A stretch of 64,000 nucleotides of DNA. It comes from Trichloromonas sp034002365 (GTDB lineage Bacteria > Desulfobacterota > Desulfuromonadia > Desulfuromonadales > Trichloromonadaceae). The notes under the pieces were generated by a model. That model did no database searches. It worked only from the letters and a program-made list of their open reading frames with translations, and was not told the origin of the DNA. The DNA lies in the NCBI GenBank assembly GCA_034002365.1, contig JAVFAR010000002.1, forward strand, positions 1-64,000. Direction: 5' to 3'. Positions 35,885 through 43,265 of the stretch are shown in pieces (position 1 is the stretch's first letter; every line of letters starts with the position of its first letter). The position numbers were made by a program, and so were the translations under genes.

Positions 35885-37864
35885 ATGGTGGAATTCATTC
35901 GTAAGCGGGACGGTCGTCTGGTCCCCTTCGAGGAAGAGAAGATCGCCGGCGCGATTCAGAAAGCGGTGCGCGCCGTCGGCGGCAGCGACATGGACAAGGC
36001 GGGGCGTATCGCCCGTCAGGTCGTCGGAATTCTCGAGGTGCTCTACAAGGACACCCAGGTGCCGACGGTGGAGAATGTTCAGGATCTGGTGGAAAAGATC
36101 CTCATCGAAAACGGCCACGCCAAGGTAGCTAAAAACTACATCCTCTACCGCAAGCAGCGCGAGGCCCTGCGCAAAACCAGGGAATTCATGCGCGAGTCGA
36201 TCGCCTCGATCGATTCCTACCTCACCCAGGAAGACTGGCGGGTCAACGAAAACGCCAACATGGGCTATTCGCTGCAAGGGCTCAACAACCACATCGCCGC
36301 CAACATCACCAGCAACTACTGGCTCAATAAAATCTATCCCGCGTCCATCGCCGACGCCCATCGTCAGGGGGATTTCCATCTGCACGACCTGGGGATGCTC
36401 TCGGTCTACTGCTGCGGCTGGGATCTCAAGGATCTGCTGCTGAAAGGCTTCACCGGCGCCTACGGCAAGGTGCAGAGCGCCCCGGCCGCCCACTTCCGCA
36501 CCGCCCTCGGCCAGGCCGTGAACTTCTTCTACACCCTGCAAGGGGAGGCCGCCGGCGCCCAGGCCTTCTCCAACTTCGATACCCTGCTCGCCCCTTTCAT
36601 TCGCTACGACAAGCTCGGCTACGCCGAGGTCAAGCAGGCGATGCAGGAGTTCATTTTCAATATGAACGTGCCGACCCGGGTCGGCTTCCAGACGCCCTTC
36701 ACCAACATCACCCTGGACATGACCCCGCCGAAGAACATGGCCGGCGAAGCGGTGATCATCGGCGGCAAGCTGATGGATGCCGTTTACGGCGACTTCCAGG
36801 AAGAGATGGATCTTTTCAACCGGGCCTTTTGCGAAGTGATGATGGCCGGGGACAGCTCGGGGCGGATCTTCTCCTTCCCCATCCCCACCTATAACATCAC
36901 CGCCGGTTTCGACTGGGAAAGCCCGCGCTTCCGGCCGATCTGGGAGATGACCGCCAAGTACGGCATCCCCTACTTCAGCAACTTCATCAATTCGGACATG
37001 GATCCGGAAGACGCCCGATCCATGTGCTGCCGCCTGCGTCTCGACAACCGCGAACTGCGCCGGCGCGGGGGCGGGCTGTTCGGCTCGAACCCGCTGACCG
37101 GCTCCATCGGCGTCGTCACCCTCAATCTGCCCCGCGCCGCCTACCTGGCCGAGAGCGAGCAGGCTTTTTTCGAGCGCATCGCCGAGCTCATGCGCCTGGC
37201 CCAGGAGTCCCTGGAGATCAAGCGCAAGCAGCTGGAGCGCTTCACCGCGGACGGGCTCTATCCCTACAGCCGTTTCTACCTCGGGGGGATCCGCGAGCGC
37301 AGCGGCCACTTCTGGGACAATCACTTTTCCACCATCGGTCTGATCGGCATGAACGAGGCCTGTCTCAACCTGGTCGGGAGCGGCATCGATACCGCCGAAG
37401 GGAAGAATCTGGCGATCCGCACCCTGCGTTTCATGCGCGGCCAACTGGAAGTCTACCAGGAGGAGACCGGGCATCTCTACAACCTCGAGGCGACCCCCGC
37501 CGAGGGGACGAGTTTCCGTCTCGCCCAGCGGGATCGGGCCATGTACCCCGAGATTCGCACCGCCGGCGAGGACGAACCCTATTACACCAATTCGACCCAG
37601 CTGCCCGTCGGCTGCACCGACGACATCTTCCAGGCCCTCTCCCATCAGGACAGCCTGCAGACCCTCTACACGGGCGGCACGGTCTTTCACGGCTTTCTCG
37701 GCGAACGCATCGACGACTGGCGCGGCGCGCGGCTTTTGGTGAAACGCATCGCCGAGAATTTCCATCTGCCCTATTTCACCGTCAGTCCGACCTTCACCAT
37801 CTGTCCGGTGCACGGCTACATCGCCGGTGAACATTTCGAATGTCCGCATCATCAGGCGGCCTGA
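35885..37864 (+). CDS. nrdD: Anaerobic (class III) ribonucleoside-triphosphate reductase, catalytic part lacking the glycyl-radical tail
   Basis: 659 residues from ATG 35885. Residues 1-90 form an ATP-cone (FIRKRDGRLVPFEEEKIAGAIQKA). The ten-stranded barrel follows, with GDFHLHDLGMLSVYCCGWDLKDLL (about 170-193), MNVPTRVGFQTPFTNITLD, and NSTQLPVGCTDDIFQAL (about 578-594). The protein ends CPVHGYIAGEHFECPHHQAA: a metal-site-like region is present, but the usual C-terminal RVxGY glycyl-radical segment is absent and occurs on the next ORF (37895-38047). It reduces NTPs to dNTPs without oxygen, using the radical set by NrdG. Tandem NrdR boxes lie upstream. Confidence 0.93.
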   Translation: MVEFIRKRDGRLVPFEEEKIAGAIQKAVRAVGGSDMDKAGRIARQVVGILEVLYKDTQVPTVENVQDLVEKILIENGHAKVAKNYILYRKQREALRKTREFMRESIASIDSYLTQEDWRVNENANMGYSLQGLNNHIAANITSNYWLNKIYPASIADAHRQGDFHLHDLGMLSVYCCGWDLKDLLLKGFTGAYGKVQSAPAAHFRTALGQAVNFFYTLQGEAAGAQAFSNFDTLLAPFIRYDKLGYAEVKQAMQEFIFNMNVPTRVGFQTPFTNITLDMTPPKNMAGEAVIIGGKLMDAVYGDFQEEMDLFNRAFCEVMMAGDSSGRIFSFPIPTYNITAGFDWESPRFRPIWEMTAKYGIPYFSNFINSDMDPEDARSMCCRLRLDNRELRRRGGGLFGSNPLTGSIGVVTLNLPRAAYLAESEQAFFERIAELMRLAQESLEIKRKQLERFTADGLYPYSRFYLGGIRERSGHFWDNHFSTIGLIGMNEACLNLVGSGIDTAEGKNLAIRTLRFMRGQLEVYQEETGHLYNLEATPAEGTSFRLAQRDRAMYPEIRTAGEDEPYYTNSTQLPVGCTDDIFQALSHQDSLQTLYTGGTVFHGFLGERIDDWRGARLLVKRIAENFHLPYFTVSPTFTICPVHGYIAGEHFECPHHQAA

Positions 37865-37894
37865 CCATCCGCCCCATCATCCAGGAGGCAGCGA

Positions 37895-38047
37895 ATGAAC
37901 AGCAACTGTGCTGAAAAGACCGAGGTTTATTCCCGCGTTTGTGGTTTCTTCCGGCCGGTGCAGCAATGGAACCGGGGGAAGAAGGAAGAATTCAAGGATC
38001 GCACCGAGTTCGTCATGGCTCCGACGCCGGCGCGGGTCGAAGGCTAG
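37895..38047 (+). CDS. Separate glycyl-radical-domain peptide of class III ribonucleotide reductase
   Basis: 50-codon ORF with AGGAGG seven to eight bases before ATG 37895. It reads MNSNCAEKTEVYSRVCGFFR, then PVQQWNRGKKEEFKDRTEF. EVYSRVCGFFRPVQQWN aligns with the C-terminal glycyl-radical motif (RVxGYxxP) of one-piece NrdD proteins, so Gly17 would be the radical site. It begins 30 bp after the nrdD stop and has its own ribosome site, so it is a genuine split rather than one lost base. It would act like a detachable radical subunit activated by NrdG. A terminator follows at 38072-38113. Confidence 0.82.
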   Translation: MNSNCAEKTEVYSRVCGFFRPVQQWNRGKKEEFKDRTEFVMAPTPARVEG

Positions 38048-38071
38048 AGCGTTTATTCCCTGTTTTTAAGC

Positions 38072-38113
38072 ACGGGGGCGGTCGCCGCAAGGGGATCGCC
38101 CCCGTCCTTTTTT
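38072..38113 (+). terminator. Terminator or attenuator between the nrdD tail ORF and nrdG
   Basis: ACGGGGGCG (38072-38080) pairs with CGCCCCCGT (38097-38105), then CC and a T-run. nrdG starts only 14 bp later, so nrdG expression must depend on read-through. Confidence 0.8.
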
Positions 38114-38126
38114 TGCCGGATTTTTC

Positions 38127-38822
38127 ATGAAAATCAAAGGTTTTCAGGGCACCAGCCTGCTCGATTTCCCCGGACGGATCGCCTCGTTGATCTTTTTCGG
38201 CGGCTGTAACCTGTGTTGCCCCTTCTGTCACAATCCGACCCTGGTCCTCGATCCCGAGCAGTACCCCGATTTCCCCCTGGAGGATCTTCTCGCCGAGCTG
38301 GCGGAGCGGCGGAATTTTATCGACGGCGTGGTCGTTTCCGGCGGTGAACCGACCCTCGACCGGGATCTGCCGCTGCTGCTGCGCGAGGTCAAGTCTCTGG
38401 GGCTTGCGGTCAAACTGGACAGCAACGGCCTCGCCCCCGCTGTGCTGGACCAGCTCTTCGCCGAAGACCTGGTCGATTACCTCGCCCTCGACCTGAAGAC
38501 GGCCCCCGAGCGCTACGGCGAACTCCACCGCGCGCCGGTGGACCCCGCTTTGCTCCGACGCGGCATTCGCGTCGTGCTCGAATCCTCCGTCCCCTACGAA
38601 ATCCGCACGACCTGTGTGCCGGGCCTGGTGGAATCCTCCGATTTCAAGGCCATGGGCGAGGCCATTGCCGGCGCCCGCCACTGGGTGTTGCAGCAATATA
38701 TCCCCCGTTACGCCCTGGCCGATAGCTGGCGCGCTCTGGTGCCGCACCCGCCGGAACGTCTCGCGGAATTCGCCCGCATCGCCGAAGGCTACGCGGAGCG
38801 GGTTTCCCTGCGCGGCCTCTGA
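38127..38822 (+). CDS. nrdG: Anaerobic ribonucleotide reductase activating protein (radical SAM)
   Basis: 231 residues starting MKIKGFQGTSLLDFPGRIASLIFFGGCNLCCPFCHNP. The cysteines in CNLCCPFC satisfy CxxxCxxC for the radical-SAM 4Fe-4S cluster (about residues 27-34), and VVSGGEPTLD (about 69-78) is the SAM-binding GGE motif. It generates the glycyl radical on NrdD, here on the separate 50-residue peptide. It lies directly downstream of that peptide. The length and fold match the ~230-residue NrdG2 branch rather than the 150-residue E. coli form. Confidence 0.92.
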   Translation: MKIKGFQGTSLLDFPGRIASLIFFGGCNLCCPFCHNPTLVLDPEQYPDFPLEDLLAELAERRNFIDGVVVSGGEPTLDRDLPLLLREVKSLGLAVKLDSNGLAPAVLDQLFAEDLVDYLALDLKTAPERYGELHRAPVDPALLRRGIRVVLESSVPYEIRTTCVPGLVESSDFKAMGEAIAGARHWVLQQYIPRYALADSWRALVPHPPERLAEFARIAEGYAERVSLRGL

Positions 38823-38854
38823 TCCGCAAAACGAAACGAGAAAAGACAAACGAT

Positions 38855-38887
38855 AAAAAACCACGGCCTCTCCGGTCGTGGTTTTTT
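38855..38887 (+). terminator. Terminator of nrdG
   Basis: AAAAAACCACGGCC and GGTCGTGGTTTTTT form a hairpin with a TCTCC loop, ending in a T-run. Confidence 0.9.
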
Positions 38888-38929
38888 GTTGAAAGGAGGC
38901 ATTCTGGCGGGATTTTTGCTTAATGTTCG

Positions 38930-38956
38930 GTGTTACGAATCTGAAAGCCGTGACAA
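38930..38956 (+). promoter_or_regulatory. Candidate NikR operator upstream of cbiM/N
   Basis: GTGTTAC (38930-38936), 13 bp, then GTGACAA (38950-38956). This resembles the deltaproteobacterial NikR dyad GTGTTAC-N13/14-GTAACAC as I recall it; the right half deviates. It lies about 85 bp upstream of the transporter gene, and nikR is encoded nearby. Confidence 0.45.
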
Positions 38957-39039
38957 GTTTGCCGTTGACGTCGGAATGACGGACGGCTAAGGTTTTCCCC
39001 GAACGTGCAAACGAACACGATTTTTCCGGAGGTTTCTAC

Positions 39040-40059
39040 ATGCACATGGCCGATGCCCTGCTCTCTCCCGCCGTCGGCGGCGCCTTCTGGGCGGCCGGCG
39101 CCGCGATCCTGGCCGGCTGCTCGCGCAAGCTGCGTAACGAATTCGATGACGGCAAAATTCCGCTGATGGGGGTGCTGGCGGCGTTCATCTTCGCCGCGCA
39201 GATGATCAACTTCACCATTCCCGGCACCGGTTCCAGCGGCCATCTCGGCGGCGGCATGATCCTCGCCATCCTCCTCGGCCCCTGCGCCGGTTTTCTCGCC
39301 ATGGCCTCGGTGCTGACGGTGCAGGCCCTCTTTTTCGCCGACGGCGGCTTGCTGGCCCTCGGCTGCAACATCTTCAACCTCGGCTTCTTTCCCTGTTTTA
39401 TCGCCTGCCCCCTGATCTTCCGGCCGCTGCTGGGCAGGGCGCCGACCCGGGGGCGGCTGCTCGCCGCCAGTCTGGTCGCGGCGGTGGCGGCCTTGCAGCT
39501 GGGGGCCTTTTTCGTCGTGCTGCAGACCCTGTTGTCGGGGATTTCCGAACTTCCCTTTGCCCCTTTTCTCATGCTCATGCTGCCGATCCATCTGGCCATC
39601 GGCGTGGTCGAGGGGCTGGTGACGGCGGCGGTGGTCGGCTACGTCTGGAAGGCGCGCCCCGAAATTCTCACGACGCCGGGAGGGAAAATCTCGGCCCCAG
39701 GCTGGCAGCCGGTGCTGCTCGGGCTGACCGCCGCCACCCTGCTGGTCGGCGGCATCCTTTCCTGGTTTGCCTCCAGCCATCCCGACGGGCTGGAGTGGGC
39801 CATGTTTCATGCCTCCGGCCGCGAAGAACTGGCGGCGCCGGAAGCGGGGGCGCATCAAGCCCTGGCCGAGGTTCAGGAAAAGACCGCGCTGCTGCCCGAT
39901 TACGGTTTCAAGGCGAGTGCGGATGGAGGCGGCGAGGTGGACGAGGCCTGGCCCGCCGTCGACACCGGCACCAGCCTTTCCGGTCTGGTCGGGGGCTTGC
40001 TCACCCTGATGGTGGCGGGACTGGCCGCCTGGCTGCTGCGCGGCCGTTCCCGCGCCTGA
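39040..40059 (+). CDS. cbiM: Cobalt/nickel ECF transporter substrate-binding protein, CbiM-CbiN type fusion
   Basis: 339 residues. The N-terminus MHMADALLSPAVGG corresponds to the metal-binding M-H-x start of CbiM/NikM, where the N-terminus and His2 coordinate the ion. About seven helices up to residue 220 form the S component. A linker, an extracytoplasmic segment with PDGLEWAMF (about 247-255) and a last helix (about 315-333) correspond to CbiN/NikN, so M and N are fused. It works with CbiQ and CbiO encoded 4 kb away on the other strand. Whether it carries Co or Ni is not resolvable; nikR and the operator favour Ni control, the B12 genes favour Co. Confidence 0.92.
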   Translation: MHMADALLSPAVGGAFWAAGAAILAGCSRKLRNEFDDGKIPLMGVLAAFIFAAQMINFTIPGTGSSGHLGGGMILAILLGPCAGFLAMASVLTVQALFFADGGLLALGCNIFNLGFFPCFIACPLIFRPLLGRAPTRGRLLAASLVAAVAALQLGAFFVVLQTLLSGISELPFAPFLMLMLPIHLAIGVVEGLVTAAVVGYVWKARPEILTTPGGKISAPGWQPVLLGLTAATLLVGGILSWFASSHPDGLEWAMFHASGREELAAPEAGAHQALAEVQEKTALLPDYGFKASADGGGEVDEAWPAVDTGTSLSGLVGGLLTLMVAGLAAWLLRGRSRA

Positions 40060-40083
40060 ACCGCCGGAAATCCCGAAGCTTAA

Positions 40084-40123
40084 AACGCAACAGGGCCACC
40101 CGATCCGGTGGCCCTGTTGCGTT
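40084..40123 (+). terminator. Terminator of cbiM
   Basis: AACGCAACAGGGCCACC and GGTGGCCCTGTTGCGTT form a 17-bp stem with a short loop. Confidence 0.88.
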
Positions 40124-40230
40124 TGCTGAAAAGCTGTCGCCGCTAAAGGCGGATCAAAAATGCCCAGAGGGCAGGATGCGGTGACGAAAGGAACCGCATC
40201 GATACGTTTGCCAGAAAGACTTCAATCTTT

Positions 40231-40258
40231 ACAGGGATGAAGGGGATGAAGGGGATAG
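40231..40258. repeat. Short GGGATGAA tandem repeat
   Basis: Three near-copies of GGGATGAA in a row, in the 147-bp gap after the cbiM terminator, just past the stop of the metallopeptidase gene. The rest of the gap shows nothing recognisable. Confidence 0.6.
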
Positions 40259-40270
40259 AACCGAGTGTTT

Positions 40271-40873
40271 TTAAACACGTGCGCGGGCGACGAGCTTGGC
40301 TCGGGGAACCGCCACCCGCACCCCGGTGAGGCGCAGGGCGCCGTCCTGCCAGGCGCTTTCCTCCAGGTGGAGAAAGGCCAGGAGGTCCGGCGGCGGCGAA
40401 CTTTGCAGGCAGGTGTCGGCGAGACGCCCGACGATGCGGTCAAAACCGGCCCGCGACGAGCCGTGGGCGAAGTTGCGGCCGGGAAAGCGGCGGATGTCGC
40501 CGTCGCAGGCTTCGGAGATATGGTAGAGCTCGTGGATGACGGTGGCCAGTTTTTCGGCGAAGGAGAGGCGCAGAAAGCGGGGGACGAAGACGGTGATCAG
40601 ATAATGGATCTCCCGTCCGCCGTGGCTGAGGGTCGGCATGCGGTAGGTTTCCCGCCAGGGACCCCGGCGCCGGGTCAATTCCCGGACGCCGCCGGCAAAG
40701 CGCAGGGGGGCGATGCGGGCGAGCAGGCCGTGCCGCCCCTCGGCGCGGGAGCGGGCGACGGCGAAGAGGACCCGTTCCGGGTCGATATGGGCCAGTTCCG
40801 GCAGAGCCTGTGTCAGATGCCGGCAGAGGGCCGCCAGTCGCGCCGAGAGATCGAGGGTCAGCGTTCTTCCCAC
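40271..40873 (-). CDS. Putative zinc metallopeptidase-like protein
   Basis: About 200 residues if translation starts at GTG 40873 (VGRTLTLDLSARLAALCRHL). The open frame continues to 40954 but then lies within the diheme cytochrome gene. The core ATVIHELYHISEACDGDIRRF contains HELYH, the HExxH zinc-protease motif, near residue 111. The sequence otherwise matches no family I can name with confidence. No strong ribosome site precedes the GTG, but the 16-bp overlap with the cytochrome gene suggests coupling. Soluble, no signal peptide. Confidence 0.68.
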   Translation of the reverse strand: MGRTLTLDLSARLAALCRHLTQALPELAHIDPERVLFAVARSRAEGRHGLLARIAPLRFAGGVRELTRRRGPWRETYRMPTLSHGGREIHYLITVFVPRFLRLSFAEKLATVIHELYHISEACDGDIRRFPGRNFAHGSSRAGFDRIVGRLADTCLQSSPPPDLLAFLHLEESAWQDGALRLTGVRVAVPRAKLVARARV

Positions 40874-41133
40874 TTGTGACAGATCAGGCAGCGGGACGGC
40901 GTTTTGTGATTCTGGTTGTCGGGCAGAGGGGCGAGACCGCCGGTGTAGTGGCATTCGCCGCAGAACTTCTCGGCGGCCATCTTGCCGTCGCTCTGGACCA
41001 CGGCCAGGTACCGTTTATGGTTGTCGTCGTAGGGGACGCGGGCGGTCTTGATGTCGCCGGAGATGGCGTAAAAGACGGCGAAGACCGCGGCGACGATGGC
41101 GACAAAGAGCAGATCGCGTTTTTTCAGGGACAT
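40858..41133 (-). CDS. Small membrane-anchored diheme c-type cytochrome
   Basis: 91 residues. An N-terminal anchor (KRDLLFVAIVAAVFAVFYAISG, about 5-26) is followed by a periplasmic part with two heme motifs, FCGECHYTG (about 58-66) and RCLICHKW (about 81-88). It is probably an inner-membrane-anchored electron carrier on the periplasmic side. It overlaps the start of the metallopeptidase-like gene. About 110 bp upstream lies a small membrane protein on the same strand. I do not recognise a characterised orthologue. Confidence 0.82.
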   Translation of the reverse strand: MSLKKRDLLFVAIVAAVFAVFYAISGDIKTARVPYDDNHKRYLAVVQSDGKMAAEKFCGECHYTGGLAPLPDNQNHKTPSRCLICHKWEER

Positions 41134-41241
41134 GCGTACCTCGTATGGGGCAAGGCGGCCGCGTGGTGGCCGGTGGATGTTCCGGCGACGGGGCGGTCAA
41201 GGTGATGAGGATAGGCGGGGAGCCGGCACGGTACGGCGCGC

Positions 41242-41574
41242 CTATTCCCCCTTGATGAAAAGGAAATAGATGGCGGCGAAGACGATGACGGCGCCGATCA
41301 GGATGAAAACCACCAGCGGTTCGGTGCCCATCTCCCCGGCCGTCGTTCCCTTGCCGAGGGTGTAGACCACCAGTCCGGCCATGCCGGCGACGGTGAAGAG
41401 GGTGACGAGCAGCACCCGCCAGCGCATGATCAGGGCGGTGACGGTGAGCAGGGCGATACCGCCGAGCAGCCAGGGATTGTGCAGGAGGTTGTTCAGGTCG
41501 ATTCCGCGCAGAGCGGCAATGACCCGGCTGGTTTCAAAGCGCTGCAGAAATTCGATCACAGTAGATAAATCCAT
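41242..41574 (-). CDS. Small integral membrane protein of unknown function
   Basis: 110 residues from ATG 41574 (MDLSTVIEFLQRFETSRVIAAL), with GGAG upstream; the ATG at 41604 is less likely. Three hydrophobic helices are visible (about 38-53, 56-75 and 87-107, ending FIKGE). No motif or family recognised. It is the first gene of a minus-strand group with the diheme cytochrome, so association with that membrane redox protein is possible but unproven. The 240 bp upstream toward murI show nothing else recognisable. Confidence 0.65.
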   Translation of the reverse strand: MDLSTVIEFLQRFETSRVIAALRGIDLNNLLHNPWLLGGIALLTVTALIMRWRVLLVTLFTVAGMAGLVVYTLGKGTTAGEMGTEPLVVFILIGAVIVFAAIYFLFIKGE

Positions 41575-41815
41575 AACAACTCCGCCGATTCGGAAGAAAT
41601 CCAACTTCTCCTATATATTTGTAGCACGATAACAGGTTTCCCTTGCAAAGGTAAAGCCCAAAAACCCCCCGCATCCTTGACTTTCCCGGGGCTCTTCACT
41701 ACTATCGACCCCTGTTTTAATCGGCCGACGAAAAACGCCCATCCGCATTTTTGCTCGGACTTTTGAGCGGGATTTCAGCGGCCCGTCGATTTTTTTTGGA
41801 AAGAAGATTCGCGCT

Positions 41816-42613
41816 TTGTCCGAACGTGCTATCGGGGTATTCGATTCCGGGGTGGGCGGCCTGACCGTCCTCAAGGAGATGCTGCGCCTGCTCCCCGGCG
41901 AGGAACTGGTCTATCTCGGGGATACCGCCCGCGTTCCCTACGGCAGCAAGAGTCCGGCGACGGTTCTGCGCTACGCCCTGGAGGCGGCGGCCTTTCTCGT
42001 CGAGCAGCGGGTGAAGATGCTGGTGGTGGCCTGCAATACGGCCTCCTCGGTGGCCCTCGGCGAACTGGAGGAACGCTTCCGTCTGCCGGTGGTCGGGGTG
42101 ATCGAGCCCGGCGCGCGCAAGGCGACGGCGGTCACCCGCGGGGGCCGGGTCGGGGTCATCGGCACCGAGGGGACGATCGCCAGCGGCGCCTATACCCGCG
42201 CCATCCATGCCCTCGATCCGACCATCGAGGTCTTTTCCGTTCCCTGCCCCCTCTTTGTCCCCCTCGCCGAGGAAGGCTGGGCCGAGCACCCGGTGGCGCT
42301 GCTCACCGCCCGGGAGTACCTGGCGCCGCTCATGGCCAAGGGGATCGATACCCTGGTTCTCGGCTGCACCCACTACCCCCTGCTCAAAAGCATCCTGCGG
42401 CAGGTGCTGGGCGATGGGGTCGCCCTCGTCGATTCGGCCGAGGAGACCTCCCGCACCGTCGAGGCCATGCTCAACGGCCATCGTCTTCCCCGCCGGAGCG
42501 ATCCGGCGGGACCGCGCTTTTTCGTCACGGATATTCCGACCCGCTTCGTCCGGGTGGGCGGCGCCTTTCTCGGCCGCGATCTGAACGGGGTAACCCAGGT
42601 CAGCCTCGATTGA
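41816..42613 (+). CDS. murI: Glutamate racemase
   Basis: 265 residues from TTG 41816. IGVFDSGVGGLTVLKEM opens the protein. The two catalytic cysteines are in VVACNTASS (about residue 74) and VLGCTHYPLL (about 185), with GDTARVPYGSKS between the strands. It makes D-glutamate for peptidoglycan in the cytoplasm. The start is set by the family N-terminus; the ribosome site is weak. It is followed after about 50 bp by a GerMN-domain gene on the same strand. Confidence 0.95.
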   Translation: MSERAIGVFDSGVGGLTVLKEMLRLLPGEELVYLGDTARVPYGSKSPATVLRYALEAAAFLVEQRVKMLVVACNTASSVALGELEERFRLPVVGVIEPGARKATAVTRGGRVGVIGTEGTIASGAYTRAIHALDPTIEVFSVPCPLFVPLAEEGWAEHPVALLTAREYLAPLMAKGIDTLVLGCTHYPLLKSILRQVLGDGVALVDSAEETSRTVEAMLNGHRLPRRSDPAGPRFFVTDIPTRFVRVGGAFLGRDLNGVTQVSLD

Positions 42614-42664
42614 ACGCGGCCGGTCTTTTTTGGATCATTCGCCTGGCCGCCTGAGGAGGTTTGC

Positions 42665-43264
42665 ATGGTAACACCACAAAAAAAACCGCTGAACAAGCTG
42701 CTGCCGGTGCTGGTGATCGCCCTGCTCGGCGTGGCCGGGGTGCTGATCGGACGCTTTCTGTTCGCGCCGTCGGTGCCGCCCGTCCCGCCCCCCCCGCCGC
42801 CGCCCGTCATGCGCGAGGTGCAGCTCTATTTCGCTACCGTCGCCGGGGACGGCCTGTCGGCGGAAACAGGCCGGATCGAGGATTGTCAGGCGCTCGAAGA
42901 CTGTCTGCGCCGCACCCTGGAAGCCCTGGTCGCGGGGCCTGCGGGGCCGCTGGTGCCGGTGCTGCCGCCGCGCACGCGGGTGCAGACGGTGACCATCGAC
43001 GGCACGACGGCCTGGGTCAGCTTCAGCCGCGAGCTGGTTTCCGGCCACCCCGGCGGGAGCATGAGCGAACTGCTCACCGTGCAGGCCCTGGCCAATACCC
43101 TGGCCGCCAATTTTCCCCACATCCGCCAGATCCGGATTCTCATCGAAGGGGAGCCGGTGCCGACCCTCAAAGGGCACGTCGATCTGCGCGGCCCGATTGC
43201 CGCCGAGTTTTCTCCCGCCCGGTTCCGGCTTGAAGCCGGCGCCGCTCAACCCAACGAGGAATGA
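42665..43264 (+). CDS. Membrane-anchored GerMN-domain protein
   Basis: 199 residues, with TGAGGAGG before ATG 42665. An N-terminal anchor (KLLPVLVIALLGVAGVLIGRFLF, about 10-32) and a Pro-rich linker (PPVPPPPPPP) lead into a GerMN domain (about 48-170: VQLYFATVAGDGLSAETGRI, VQTVTIDGTTAWVSFSREL, IRQIRILIEGEPV). GerMN domains occur in spore germination and cell-envelope proteins; in this setting an envelope role outside the inner membrane is likely. It lies between murI and metH, one base before metH. Confidence 0.82.
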   Translation: MVTPQKKPLNKLLPVLVIALLGVAGVLIGRFLFAPSVPPVPPPPPPPVMREVQLYFATVAGDGLSAETGRIEDCQALEDCLRRTLEALVAGPAGPLVPVLPPRTRVQTVTIDGTTAWVSFSRELVSGHPGGSMSELLTVQALANTLAANFPHIRQIRILIEGEPVPTLKGHVDLRGPIAAEFSPARFRLEAGAAQPNEE

Positions 43265-43265
43265 C

